From assembly GCA_029298735.1 (NCBI GenBank), contig JANSLP010000037.1, forward strand, positions 1-64,000: a stretch of DNA of 64,000 nt. The letters are read 5' to 3'. This DNA is from Ophiostoma sp. CBS 140.51. Lineage: Eukaryota > Ascomycota > Sordariomycetes > Ophiostomatales > Ophiostomataceae. A model generated the notes under the pieces. The model saw only the letters and a list, made by a program, of their open reading frames with translations, was not told where the DNA came from and searched no databases. The position numbers and the translations under genes were made by a program. Positions 44,346 through 55,455 of the stretch are shown one piece after another; the stretch's first letter is position 1, and each line of letters opens with the position of its first letter.

Positions 44346-47300
44346 TGTGGAGGGAGGTGGAGTGGGTGTATTTAGGGATATTTTTGTCGGTATATATCAA
44401 TTCGTGTGAGGGGTGTCCTCGTGGACGTAATCCGGCTGATCCGCCGTGGGAAGAGGTTGTGGTGTCGTCGGTTCAGGCTGGCGACATTGGGCTTTGTGTA
44501 CTTTGGAGGAGGTTGTCGTGTGGGGGGAGCTCGGAGGAATAGGATGCACGGGATGTGGCACGAGGAGAGCGACGATCCGATATTTGGCGTACGGGAGGCA
44601 CGGGGCGCACAATCAAGGCGAGGAACCGAGGTACGAGGGGCAGATTGACAGGTTGATAGGATGACAGGTTGACAGGTGGAGAGGTCAACAGCAGAGCCTC
44701 GTGTTTCGTAAAAAGGATTGTCTCGAGCTTAATTAAGGCGGAAGGCGGACGTCGGAGGATTCGGGTCTGCGGAACGGCCGGTGAGAGGGCGAGAAAAGGC
44801 AGAAGAGAGAGAGAGAAAGAGCCTCGCGTGACGGTAGGAAGACGGCAGAGCTGAGGGTGTGGTTGTCCAAAAAAGAACTGCCAGAAGCTTTCCGTATTTA
44901 GGGCTGGCCGAGGGTGGGTGTGGTTGTGTGGGAGTATGCGTGAGAGTGCCGTAAGAGTGCCGTGAGGAAGGGTCAGCGTTGCGGCGTGTGAAAAGCAAGC
45001 TGGAGGCCACGAGCTGAAGAGCTTCTCTTGCGAGAGGTTGGTGAGACGGACGAGAGGCGGCGACAAACGGCGTTGCTGATTGGAGCGCCGGAGGAAGAGC
45101 AGAAAAAGGACAAAAGTGTCGGCGGTGGTAAGCTTCGTCTAGATCTCGCCCTCCGTCGGGGTTGGTGAGCTGATGAAAATGACGGTGGGCGACAGAAAAG
45201 AGTCGCACGTGAGTGTCCAGAGAGCTTGGAAGGAGATGAGAGAGGTCACAGAGCTGAGAGGCGAAAGGAGGCTGCAGTGAGCTTGGGTCGCTTCTGCTCA
45301 AAGTAGGCTAGTAAGAACTGAAGGAACAGAAGGAAGCAGGTTGCATGCAGCTGTGCAGTCGGGCTGCATGTGCATAAGGCGAGGAGTGGTATGGTTGTGA
45401 GCGAGATATAATTGCTGACGAGACGTTGCGAATTGGTCGCACAAGGAGCGGTGACGGGCGACGGGTGTTGGCAGACGATGCGATGCGGATTCGTAGAGTG
45501 CGAAGGGAGGAGAGGAGAGGAACAGAATGTGGAGAAAAGGGAGAGGAGGAAAAAGCAAAGTGGTAGAAAATGGGACGAAAGAAGGAAGAAACAAAAAGGA
45601 GAACAGGAGAAGAGGACCAAGACGAGACGAAAGAAGGCAGGTGTGCGATCCACTCGGCTTCGATTTGGACTCCTCCAAAACCAGGAAGAGAAAGGACGAC
45701 GGACGACGATGGAAGGTACGACTCTACAGGAGTTTCCTCTACTATGGGGCGCCGAGGCGGTCGAGATGAGCTCCTTCCAAAAGTGAGGAGGCAAATCAGA
45801 CAAGATCCATCACGAAAGGCAGGCGCAAAAGGCCAAAAAGCGACCCAAGAAAAGCCCAGGGCAGGTGCGTTTGGGTGCGTTTTACGCTGACGATCCGAGG
45901 TTACCGTCTTCGCCGTCACCGCTGCCGCATTGGGCATTGGCTTCTGGTGCCTTTTTGGCTGCTTACTTTGCGCCAGGGCTGGCATTGGCTGGCATTTGCT
46001 AGTATTGGCTGTGGCCCGACTCTGGCCCTGACGGTAGAAGGACCTAATCAACGTCCGTCAACGGCTGGAATGCGCAGAAAGGCAAGAAAGGCACAAAGTA
46101 AGGAACGACCGGCTAGAGCGATTGAGAACGATTAGAATGATTCGAATGCCACTGGTTGAATTTGACGGCACACGAGCGATAAAGTCGAGGCCGTTCATGC
46201 GGTACTTGTTTTCGCCTGCTGGGCGTAGGATCGGCCTGTCAAAAGACGGCAGAAAGTGAAAAAGAAAGTACAAAACGTCATTTGGGTTGGGGCAAGATGT
46301 CCGGCAAGGATGGGAGCTCAAAAGAGCTATGATGAGCTCCCAGCTGGGGGCCTGTCTGCCCGCGGGATCCGAGCAAGCAACAGGCCTTGTTCAAGCCCTG
46401 TGAGCGGCAGGCCTGGAAGGGCCTGAATTTCTGGCGCCTCCAGCCCTGTATCAAACGCCACAGCTACAGAAAATCGTTAGTTTTGCATGGCTCAGTCGCA
46501 TTGGCCGATCTTTTTGGGCAAGCCACAGCGATTGATGAGAACAAAGGAAGTCATCAATGATAGCATCCTGTTGAGACATATTCTTCAATCTGTCTCTGTT
46601 TTTGGTAAAGACTGGGCGAGATAATAATCATTCGAGTCGATGCGAAACATTGTTTTGTTTCACGCGGCTACCGACGGCGAGTTTGGCCGAGTGCTGTGTT
46701 ATTTCATAACACACTGAACACGCTGAAGAATGTCTATTTGTAGCAGTCGAAATGACGTAACAGGGTGGTCGAGGTTCTGTTTCTCGGCCCCGCTTCACAA
46801 CCGTCTCCTTGGGCCTGTCTATTAGCCAGACTCCCAGATAGCCTTATCGGGAGACTGGACCTTGGAAACGGAATTGCCCTTACCCAGACGGACTTTACTC
46901 ATTGTTGCAAGTCCATGATGGATGCAACAAAGAGAAATCAGGATGTATGTTGGCACAATATATCAACATAACTATCCTCGAGAACGACAAGGAATCAAGA
47001 CAAAAAGCACAATTTTTTTAACCACAATGTCACTTCACCGAATCTGCCCGAACTCGTCCGGACAGTATCTTATCTTAATCCTCGTCAATATCGTGAAGTT
47101 GAAGCTCATGGCGTCACATAAATTATTCAAAGCTTTTAAACTTTGAACTCACCAACCAACGATACAAGCGAACTCGAAGCGAACCCAATCAGGAGGCGAA
47201 CCCAATCAGGAGGCGACGCGCATAGCTTTACCGGGAGACGGGCTTTTTAGTGCGCGAAAGCATATAAATCATAGATGCACCTCATACTATCAGTGTATAG

Positions 47301-48192
47301 TTTACAGGAGTATAAGAATAAATAAATAAAATAAAAACTTTGAAGATTTGGCAATCACCGTGAAACAGATTGACATAAATCCCCACCAAAAGACTGGACG
47401 GAAGCTTGCACCCGGCCCGGTGAAAGTGACAAAGTCAGCAATGCACAGTGAGATGATACGAGAGCCTCAAAGCAGCTTATATCTCGCTCGTCAAAGACAT
47501 ACCGCTGTTTAAACCGATATTCGGTCGAGGAAAAGGCGTCAAAAAAGCAACTATCAGAGTGAATGTTGTGAGAAGACTATCAATCTCATATGTCTCCATG
47601 TAGGCTAGTGGCCGCCCTTTTCAAAATGTCCACGCAATCGAGATAATGTATATTTCGTCTACGTTTCACAAACGTATTACTGCATATTTTCCTGCAGCGC
47701 GAGCATACTTTTTACTGCACCTACCTGTGCCACAGCTGTATTTTTGGCTGTCCGGAGGATGCACCTCTTCTTTTCCCCAGAGGCAGCTCCACCCCGGACG
47801 GTGTACGAGTTCGCCGAACGAGCACCCTGCTGATGACTGCTGATTAGTCTCCGGCTAGCTCTAGCCCTACTTCGTACAGTCAGCAGGCTAAATTGGCCGA
47901 GAGACACCGTTTTTGAGTATGTAATCGTTTATCTTTTACTACCTGCGCGGTGCACAACGTCTGGCGCCGGACACTACGCGGGGCGTTCTATGGTGGGACG
48001 GAGTTTGTGGTGGCTTGTTTGACGGAAGCTTGACCCGACAACTCGGTGGACGGTTTTGATGGACTTTGAAAAGAGATAAATAAAGGCCAGCCTCGCATCC
48101 GAACGATTCGCGTGCTGTTTTGGGTTACTCTTATCTCGAATTCAAACATCACTAACAGTGCCACCTCACATCACTTACCGCACATCTTCACA
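44346..48192. other. Long region upstream of the WD40 gene
   Basis: About 3.85 kb. From 44350 to about 45900 the plus strand is purine-rich, so the WD40 gene probably has a long pyrimidine-rich leader and promoter; overlapping minus-strand open frames there are Ser/Pro/Leu-rich and lack family resemblance. From 46100 on I see no gene. The stretch 46900-47360 is AT-rich and includes a 17-nt direct duplication at 47179-47212. A TATA-like gataaataaagg sits near 48074, about 115 nt before the Dabb gene. Confidence 0.5.
47179..47212 (+). repeat. 17-nt perfect tandem duplication
   Basis: Two adjacent identical 17-nt units (GCGAACCCAATCAGGAG) in a gene-free stretch. Confidence 0.85.
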
Positions 48193-48575
48193 ATGACAGT
48201 CACCCATATTGTCCTCTTCCAGTTCAAGTCTTCGGCATCGGCCGAGGACATTCAGGCAGTAGGTCCCAGCGTTTCTAATAATATTGATTGCTCCTCACTG
48301 ACAGTTAGGGCTGCGCGCAATTCCTCAACCTGGGCACGGCCTGTGTCCACCCAACCACACAGAAGCCATATGTGCTATCCGTCCAGGGCGGCAAGGACAA
48401 CTCCATTGAACCGTTTGCCAACGGCAACACCCACGGCTTCGTCATGACGTTTGCGACGGCCGAGGACCGCGCGTACTATGTCAAGGAAGACCCGGCGCAC
48501 GCGGCGTTTGTCAAGACGGTGGGCGCCATGGTGGAAAAGATTACCGTCCTGGACTTTGAGTCGGGTGTCTTTTAA
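48193..48575 (+). CDS. Stress-responsive alpha/beta-barrel (Dabb) domain protein
   Basis: Exons 48193-48258 and 48309-48575 encode 110 residues, with a 50-nt intron (gtaggt...gttag). The N-terminal strand MTVTHIVLFQFK with the conserved His, then CVHPTTQKPYVLSVQGGKDNS, THGFVMTFATAEDRAYYVKEDPAHAAFV and a final beta-strand are the hallmarks of the Dabb family, small dimeric ferredoxin-like barrels. Fungal members are mostly uncharacterised; some relatives in plants and bacteria act as cyclases or stress proteins. It should be cytosolic. Confidence 0.88.
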
Positions 48576-49586
48576 GGGGTGACGTGGAAGCCAATAAATA
48601 CAATATAGACGACGCCAATAAATTGTTGAAGATCAGTCAGATCGGAAAAGCCGTGATCGAGTAGAGGAGCCGCGCCGACGACCCCCGATGGGATTCCGAT
48701 CGAGTTTCCGACAGTTTGGGTGAGTGGGCGGCCTGTGATTAATAATTCAGGGGAAAAGCACAAGCTGCACCAACACCAACAGCTGTCAGGAACCTACAGT
48801 AGCTCCAGGGCCTGGCCTAAACGCCGTGGTGCGGCGGTGCGGCGGAGATAGGCCAAGTTAGCCAGGCGCCACCTGCCATGATAGCATGAAGGAAGTGTAG
48901 GCACGAATCAGAGGGGAAGGATTCACGATCGGTACGAGAGAAACAAGAAGAACGGACGGCAGTCTAGATTTTATCTCGGATTACTAAATAAGCCGCTTTT
49001 TACACGTTTTCTGGTACCGTCTACCGGACCTGATCACGTCACGGTGAGGCTGCCTTTTGTGATGAAGCCGAGTGCAGAAGAGGCAACGACAGTGAAGGAA
49101 AACAGACCAAAGAAGCTTGGCCTGGATGGCTTCATTCTAGTGAGAATGGGGTATTGGAAGGACACGAAAAAAGACCCTCTATGTGTCAAGGATAGCGACT
49201 CAGCGGGTACAGCAAGAACACCGTTGACCAAGCAGAAACGGGCTGGACTGGGCAAGCTCCGTCGCGCCTTCCCGCTTGGCAGTTCCGGGCTTGATTTTGT
49301 TAGTCCATTCTTTTGGGTCCTCCTGCTCCAAAGGGACAGAACATGGATCAAGGAGGGGGCTGTAGAGGGGCAGTCACGACGGTTCGGGCAAGTCGTGCTT
49401 TCCGTGGAGAGCTACGCGAGCAGCCTTGATTGAAAGATAAAACGGCAGGCGTCCCCCTTTCCCGGAGAGCAGATCGAGGATTCGTCTTCTTTCTGTCGTC
49501 CATCATAGTCTTCCTCCTCTTCCGACCACAGACCAACACGATACTTGAGAACACCGCAGCAACAAACAACAACCCCACCACGCACA
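48576..49586. other. Intergenic upstream of the aldo-keto reductase
   Basis: About 1 kb. An open frame at 49044-49433 has no recognisable product. The last 120 nt form an A/C-rich leader. No gene is supported. Confidence 0.45.
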
Positions 49587-50766
49587 ATGGCCCCCCTTTC
49601 CCTTCGCTCGACGTTCAAGCTGAACAGTGGCTTCGAACTGCCTCTGCTGGGCTTTGGTGTAAGTCGCCCTTTGAGTGACGTCAAAATCAAAATCACAATC
49701 ACAACCACAACCACAACCTCAAAAATTCACCCATTGATCGTCGTCACGGATCTTTGAGGTTGAGACATAGATTCCGGCCCCGGCCCCGCCTCCACCTCCC
49801 GCTCTTACCCCGATCTCACTCCCCCAAGTCCCGTTCCCGTCTTACTGCATTGCCGATCAAGTGCTAACAAAATCGCAGATCTACCAGACGTAATTCTTCT
49901 CCTCTCTTTTTTTTTTGTCATCGCTTTGCTTGATTTTGTTTTCAAATCACATTACTAACTCGCACGCTCGCAGCCCTCCTGCTGAAACCGAAGAAATCGT
50001 CTTGAAGGCATTCGCCGCCGGCTACCGCCACATCGACTCGGCCGCGGCGTACGGCAACGAAGAGGGCGCTGGTAATGCCATCCGCAAGAGCGGCATCCCC
50101 CGCAGCGAAATCTTCTTTACATCCAAAGTGCCGCCCAAGAACGTCTCGTACGATGGCGCCAAGAAGCAGGTCGAGGAGTCCTTGAAGCTGTCTGGTCTCG
50201 ACTACATTGACCTCTTTTTGCTGCACGCCCCCTTTGGCGGCTCCGAGGCGCGCAAGGGAGCATGGAAAGCGCTTGTGGAGGCCGTTGAGGCCGGCAAAGT
50301 GCGCTCCATTGGTGTCAGCAACTATGGTGTGCACCACCTCGATGAGTTGAAGCAGCACATCAAGGAGTTGGAGGAGGAGAGAGGCGGCGAAGGCAAGGGC
50401 GGTGTCCTCAGTGTCGGCCAATGGGAGATCCACCCGTGGCTAGCCCGCACCGACATTGTCGAGTGGAGCGCTAAGCACAATGTCGCCGTCGAGGCGTACA
50501 GTCCGCTGGTGCGCGGTGAGCGCTGGGGCGAGACCACTCTCAAGGCGCTGGCCGAAAAGTATGGCGTCACCGAGGCCCAGGTTTTAGTGAGATGGAGTCT
50601 GCAAAAGGGCCATATCCCGCTGCCCAAGAGCGTAACACCTTCTCGTATCACGGCCAATGTCGACGTCTACGGCTTTGAGCTGACGGCCGACGAGGTGGCG
50701 GCTCTGGAGACGACCGAGTACAAGCCTGTCTGCTGGGACCCCACAAAGAGCCCGCTGAACGAGTAG
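49587..50766 (+). CDS. Aldo-keto reductase (AKR) with an 11-nt microexon
   Basis: Three exons, 49587-49658, 49879-49889 and 49974-50766, encode 291 residues. The 11-nt exon encodes IYQ plus part of a Thr codon and restores the AKR signature GFGIYQTPPAETEE between the first strand and helix. The introns are 220 and 84 nt. The catalytic tetrad is D49, Y54, K79 and H112 (HIDSAAAYGNE, FTSKVPP, LFLLHAPFG), with IGVSNYG and the NADP-binding IPLPKSVTPSRI near the C-terminus. The enzyme should reduce aldehydes or ketones with NADPH in the cytosol; the substrate cannot be inferred. It is slightly shorter than typical 310-320-residue AKRs. Confidence 0.9.
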
Positions 50767-51046
50767 GCCGACAGATGAGATATCATTGAGATAGTTGTTT
50801 TTATGTAAATGAACTGTCTATTTGAGAAACGAAGTACACAATCGGTAAATGTTGTCCGTAGATACCTGCCGGTAGTTGACTGTACTAAAATCTCACTGTA
50901 ACAGCCATGACTTACACGACGCACGCAGGAATTGTGCTAGGCTCAACAGCTCCCAACAGACAGAAAGTGACAGCCTCAGCCCTACCCATTATGTGCCCGC
51001 GTATTCTTTATCCTTTCGTCTTCTATTCTTAATACTTTCTTCATAC

Positions 51047-53044
51047 CTACAAGCGTAAAGGCGCGTCCGGATCAGGATGGTTGGCCCACACGCGGTCGGC
51101 CAGGCCAACTACAGTGAACGGTATCTTCTTTGCAACGACATTTTCTGGCTCCAGCTCCAAGACGACGACCTCGTTGGTCTGATTTACACCCACTTTGAGG
51201 ATTGTCCCCGGGAGGTAGAGTGACTGCTGAGGACCAACGACCCAGTACCGTCCCAAGTGAAAACCATTGACCCAGACGGCGCCTTTTGTGCCGGCCGGTA
51301 CGGACAAAAAGGTGTCGAGGTAGGCTGTCTCTGTCGATGGAGGTGTATCTACTGAGAATGTGCCACGGTAGAAGGTGGGTCCAAGATTGCCAACAGTTGT
51401 GTTCTTCAGTGGTTCACTTGTGGGTGGCACCTCCAGAGGGTGACTCTTGGACGTCCAGCCGTGTAGTGTGGTCCCACCCACAGTCACCTCTCCTCTCACT
51501 CCCTTGTACGGATCTAGCAGCATATTCGCCGTCGTGGCTTCTTGGGAATAGTAGTCGACTCTGCCTAGGTTTTCCACCAGAAGTTGGAGACGGTCTCCCG
51601 CCTTGAGAGTGACAGTGACAGTCGCAGGCCGCTCATAGGTACTGTCAATCACCCCGACACGGCGGCTGTTGACATACACCAGGACTCTGTCACGGGGACG
51701 GTCGCCAGGAAGAAGGACACCCTGCAGAGGAGATGTTCCATTGTAAATATGCTCGTACAAGATGAGTCCATACGCCTGGCCGAGGGCTTCCATTGTAAGA
51801 GGTGAGGCTATACTCGAAGAGTTGGTTGGTGTTGTGTCAAAGAGTGAAGCATATGGTGTCAGAGTGACGGCCGGCAATGCCATGTGCGGTACATTGGGTG
51901 GTGGTGTTGGTACAGCGGCTCTCTCCTTCTCGGGCAGTAACCCCAAGATCGTCTTCCTCAGCTGTGTGTACAGTGTAGTCGTCCGTCCGCTCTCGTCGAT
52001 CGGCGCGCCATAGTCGTAGCTCGTCGTAAAGGGTGCCGATACATTGTTGTTCCGCCACAGCGCGCCATTGCCCCAGCCAAAATTTGTGCCACCGTGGACC
52101 ATGTAGAGGGAGATGGAGTTGTTGGCTCTCAAGACATACTCGAGGTCCCTCGCAAAGGCAGCCGTCTGTTGCGTGTTGGGCACATTGTGCGGCTGCGTGG
52201 TGCCCCAAAAGTCGGGCGCCAGCGTGTAGTACTCCCCATCGAGCAGCGGGCCCAGCATGGAGGCGTCCTTGATGTAGAGGCGGCGGGCATTGAAGCCACC
52301 ACGGGGGTCGCCGTCAACAGCCGCTAGGACGCCCGGAACCGACCCTCCCGCCAGCGTCCAGTCCACCCCGCCGTCGTTTGTGTAGAGGGGAATATCATAG
52401 TTTGCCCTCAAAACATCACGCAAGGCCGATGTGTAGACATGGTCTTTGCCATACGAGCCGTACTCGTTTTCGACCTGGACCATGAGGAGTGGGCCGCCTT
52501 TCGTCACTTGAGTGTCCTTCAAGTCGGCTGCCAGTCGGGTGAGGTAGCTTGTTGCTTTCTCCAAAAACGATGGATCATGACTTCGCACCGTTTTTAGGTC
52601 GGTCACCTGCGACAACCACGCAGGAAAACCACCCCATTCTCGCTCACCGCAAATGTACGGCCCAGGCCTCAACACAACATGCAGCCCGGCCTCTTGTGCC
52701 AACATCATGAACCGTGCAATGTCGTTGCTGCCACTGCCACTCCCACCTGCCCATGTTCCTGGTTGCGGCTCCATCAAGTTCCAATAGACATAGCTAAAGA
52801 TCGTATTGAGGCCCATGGCCCTGACTTTGGCAAGCCGGTCGGGCCAGTACTCGGGCGGCACACGCTGGGGGTCCATCTGGCCGCCAATTATGATGTAGGG
52901 TGCGCCATGGAGGAGGAAGGAGTTGGCATTGTAGGTGAAGGCTGGTGTAGCGGCGGATGTTGTTGGAGTCGCTGCTGGTGATGCACTCGAAGCTGCCCAG
53001 AGACAGGTCGTCCAGAGGGCGATGCTGATAGTCGACAGTAGCAT
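51047..53044 (-). CDS. Secreted GH35 beta-galactosidase
   Basis: A single exon of 665 residues. Residues 1 to about 21 (MLLSTISIALWTTCLWAASS) are a signal peptide. The GH35 (beta/alpha)8 barrel follows, with GGQMDPQRVPPEYWPDRL, YVYWNLMEPQPG, LRPGPYICGEREWGGFPAWL, the acid/base E194 in VQVENEYGSYG, the predicted nucleophile E271 in PLLDGEYYTLAPDFWG, and MVHGGTNFGW. C-terminal beta-sandwich domains contain WVNGFHLGRYWVVGPQQSLYLPG. The enzyme removes terminal beta-galactosyl residues, presumably from plant cell-wall galactans. It resembles the short eukaryotic GH35 type (about 650 residues) more than the 1000-residue Aspergillus LacA type. Several N-glycosylation sequons are present. Transcription is co-directional with the MFS gene 440 nt upstream. 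Confidence 0.95.
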   Translation of the reverse strand: MLLSTISIALWTTCLWAASSASPAATPTTSAATPAFTYNANSFLLHGAPYIIIGGQMDPQRVPPEYWPDRLAKVRAMGLNTIFSYVYWNLMEPQPGTWAGGSGSGSNDIARFMMLAQEAGLHVVLRPGPYICGEREWGGFPAWLSQVTDLKTVRSHDPSFLEKATSYLTRLAADLKDTQVTKGGPLLMVQVENEYGSYGKDHVYTSALRDVLRANYDIPLYTNDGGVDWTLAGGSVPGVLAAVDGDPRGGFNARRLYIKDASMLGPLLDGEYYTLAPDFWGTTQPHNVPNTQQTAAFARDLEYVLRANNSISLYMVHGGTNFGWGNGALWRNNNVSAPFTTSYDYGAPIDESGRTTTLYTQLRKTILGLLPEKERAAVPTPPPNVPHMALPAVTLTPYASLFDTTPTNSSSIASPLTMEALGQAYGLILYEHIYNGTSPLQGVLLPGDRPRDRVLVYVNSRRVGVIDSTYERPATVTVTLKAGDRLQLLVENLGRVDYYSQEATTANMLLDPYKGVRGEVTVGGTTLHGWTSKSHPLEVPPTSEPLKNTTVGNLGPTFYRGTFSVDTPPSTETAYLDTFLSVPAGTKGAVWVNGFHLGRYWVVGPQQSLYLPGTILKVGVNQTNEVVVLELEPENVVAKKIPFTVVGLADRVWANHPDPDAPLRL

Positions 53045-53484
53045 GATGATTGTCGTCTTTTTTGCTACTAGATGATTTGATCGACCTTACTTGATCACAA
53101 AGTCTACAATTTTATCGTGGAGATCTGTTGCCAGCAGTCTTGTGGTGGAGTGACGGCAAGATAGATTGCATATTGAATTTGATCTGGGGTCGGGGTATTA
53201 GCCGATCGGGAGTTGTGTTGATGCACTTGATTAATTTGCATATATATGTGGCAACAGATTTCCGACTGTAAAGGGATGGACGAAGAGAAGAGGTATAATT
53301 AAAAGTCTATGTAGTCGATTGACTGTCTAAAGGTAAAACCCGAAGAAAACCCGAAGATCAATAAAAATTCAAGACTCCGTGTGACAAAGGAAACAAAATG
53401 AGCAAGATGCAAGCAGTGTATCCAGGTAGGGATATAATGACAAAAGAAAATAAAAAGTACAAGCTCCCCTTCAACCACCTTAGC
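53045..53484. other. Intergenic between the MFS and GH35 genes
   Basis: 440 nt, the GH35 promoter and MFS 3' UTR. A TATA-like run (tatatatg on the plus strand near 53240) lies about 195 nt before the GH35 start codon. Confidence 0.5.
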
Positions 53485-55455
53485 CTACTCCTTCCGGTCA
53501 GTAGGCAAGGCCGCACCAGCATTGGCTTCGAGAGTGACGGTTGCCTCTTCTTCACGGAGCGTATTAGTGTGCGAATGCGAGTGCGAGTGCAGATCATTGA
53601 GCTCCGTCTCTTCGCCGTCGTCAATAGTCGTCGTTTCTTTGTTGTCGGCTGGGGCGGCCTCGACATCTTTCGTGTCGGTAGCCGGCGTCTCACCCTTTGC
53701 AGCTGCCTCGGCAGCCGCCTTGGCCGCCGCCGCAGCCTTCTTCCCCTTGTTGACATTCTTCCACTCCAGCGACGCTGACCCAAGGACAGTCAAACAGGCC
53801 AAGATGAGTGACAACAGGAACACCTTTTGGAGGGCTGCCGCATATGACGCGACAATCTCGGTGACTTGGGCGGGCGAGTAGACTTTGCTCATGGTGGCCT
53901 GCACGTCCGATGCTCCGGACGCCACAACAAACTGGGCATCCACACCGGGCGCCCTCTTTTGGAGCTCGTCCACCAAGTGGTCGGCAAACAAGTTTTGGGC
54001 GACGGACAGAAAGATGGTTCCCGAAATGGTCTGCCAGAAAATCATGGCCGACGTGCCAAGAGCAATATCTCTACCCTTCAAGACCGTCTGGGGCACCATC
54101 AAAGCTTGTTGGCCACCAAAGCCGAGACCGATGCCAAAGACGACGAGCGAGCCAATCCAGTAGCCCGTGCTCGTGTCGACGGTAAAGCGTGTAATGAGTC
54201 CACAGGCCAGCGAGCCCAGAACCGTGTTTGTGAGCATCAGCGGGTTGTAGTAGCCCATGGCGGATGTCAGGAACCCCGCGGTGACGGCACAGATGGCTGT
54301 AGGCACAGTCATGGCCAGGATGTTGACACCCGACTGCTGGGCCGAGACGTCCTTGACAGCTTGGAACCAGACAGGGATGTAGTAGGTCAACGGGTACATG
54401 AAGCCCATGACAAAAAACATGTAGACCATGGCGGCAGCCAACGAACGCTGCTTAATCATACGCAAGGGGAGTGTGGCAGCATCGCCCGCCAAAAATTGGA
54501 CCGTGGCCCAGCCGGCAAAGCAGACAGCAAATACAACCAACAGCAGAATGATGCGCCAGCTGTTCCAGGCATATGTGGTGCCGGCCCACTCGAGGGCGAG
54601 CAGGAGAGAAACAATACTGGGGATAATGAGGATGGTGCCGACCAGGTCGAAGCGGCGCAGAATCTGCGGGATGGTCATTTCCTTGAGAGGAACAGGTGCG
54701 GGTGCACCAGCAGCGGTCGGCGGTGGCGGCAGTTTCGGCACATTTAGGAAAAAGACGACGACGGGGATGGCCACACCTGCAATCGGCAGGTTGATCCAGA
54801 AACACCAGCGCCACGAGACATGGTCTGCAAAAGCACCGCCAATCGTCGGACCAATGACTTGGGAAATACCCATCGCTGCGCCCATGGCGCCGGTAAACAT
54901 GGGCCGGCGGTGTAGGGGCAGGACACGACCGATAATCGTCAGGCCGCCCGAAGCAATGCCCGCCGAGCCCAGACCAGCGATAGCGCGACCGACAATCAGA
55001 GCGGGCGAGTTGGGCGCGGCAGCACACAGAATGGAGCCCACCTCGAACAGCAAGAGGGCCGCCAGAAACACCCACTTGATGCTAAACTCGGCGTACATGC
55101 GGCCAAACGAGAGCTGAAAGGACGCGGCCGTCAATAGGTACGACGAGCCGTACCAGCCAATGTCTTGCAGAGAATCAAACTCGACAGTAATCTTGGGAAT
55201 AGCCGTGGCAATAATGGTCCGGTCAATGGCGACACAAAAGATGGCCAGAAAGATGGCGACCATGACCGAGAGCAGCTTGAGACCATGTGGGTGGTCATTC
55301 TCGGTAGCAGCCGTCTGTGTTCGTTGGAGGGGCTGCGAGTCGGTGGCAGACTTGGCCTCTGTTGTGGCTGGCTGTGTGACAGTCGTGGTGACTGGCTGCG
55401 GTGGTGCAGTGCCGTCTGCACTCGGCAGTGGTTGGCAGTCCTTCTTTGAAAACAT
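53485..55455 (-). CDS. MFS multidrug/small-molecule exporter (DHA2 type, 14 TM)
   Basis: A single exon of 656 residues starting at ATG 55455. A cytosolic Thr/Gln-rich N-terminus (about 1-65) is followed by about 14 hydrophobic segments. Motifs of the DHA2 drug:H+ antiporters are visible: DRTIIATAIPKI in TM1, GWYGSSYLLTAASFQLSFGRMY, the LIVGRAIAGLGSAGI segment, and motif C GISQVIGPTIGGAFADHVSWRWCFWINLP. The C-terminal tail is Ala/Lys/Glu-rich, then acidic with a His/Ser repeat (SHSHSHTN). Relatives export mycotoxins or xenobiotics from filamentous fungi. Location beside a divergent Zn2Cys6 regulator suggests regulated export or self-protection; the substrate is unknown. Confidence 0.93.
   Translation of the reverse strand: MFSKKDCQPLPSADGTAPPQPVTTTVTQPATTEAKSATDSQPLQRTQTAATENDHPHGLKLLSVMVAIFLAIFCVAIDRTIIATAIPKITVEFDSLQDIGWYGSSYLLTAASFQLSFGRMYAEFSIKWVFLAALLLFEVGSILCAAAPNSPALIVGRAIAGLGSAGIASGGLTIIGRVLPLHRRPMFTGAMGAAMGISQVIGPTIGGAFADHVSWRWCFWINLPIAGVAIPVVVFFLNVPKLPPPPTAAGAPAPVPLKEMTIPQILRRFDLVGTILIIPSIVSLLLALEWAGTTYAWNSWRIILLLVVFAVCFAGWATVQFLAGDAATLPLRMIKQRSLAAAMVYMFFVMGFMYPLTYYIPVWFQAVKDVSAQQSGVNILAMTVPTAICAVTAGFLTSAMGYYNPLMLTNTVLGSLACGLITRFTVDTSTGYWIGSLVVFGIGLGFGGQQALMVPQTVLKGRDIALGTSAMIFWQTISGTIFLSVAQNLFADHLVDELQKRAPGVDAQFVVASGASDVQATMSKVYSPAQVTEIVASYAAALQKVFLLSLILACLTVLGSASLEWKNVNKGKKAAAAAKAAAEAAAKGETPATDTKDVEAAPADNKETTTIDDGEETELNDLHSHSHSHTNTLREEEATVTLEANAGAALPTDRKE

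Noticed and set aside
45246..46051. Overlapping minus-strand open frames of 126-247 residues
   Set aside because: Several frames are open at once, which reflects low-complexity pyrimidine-rich sequence rather than a gene.
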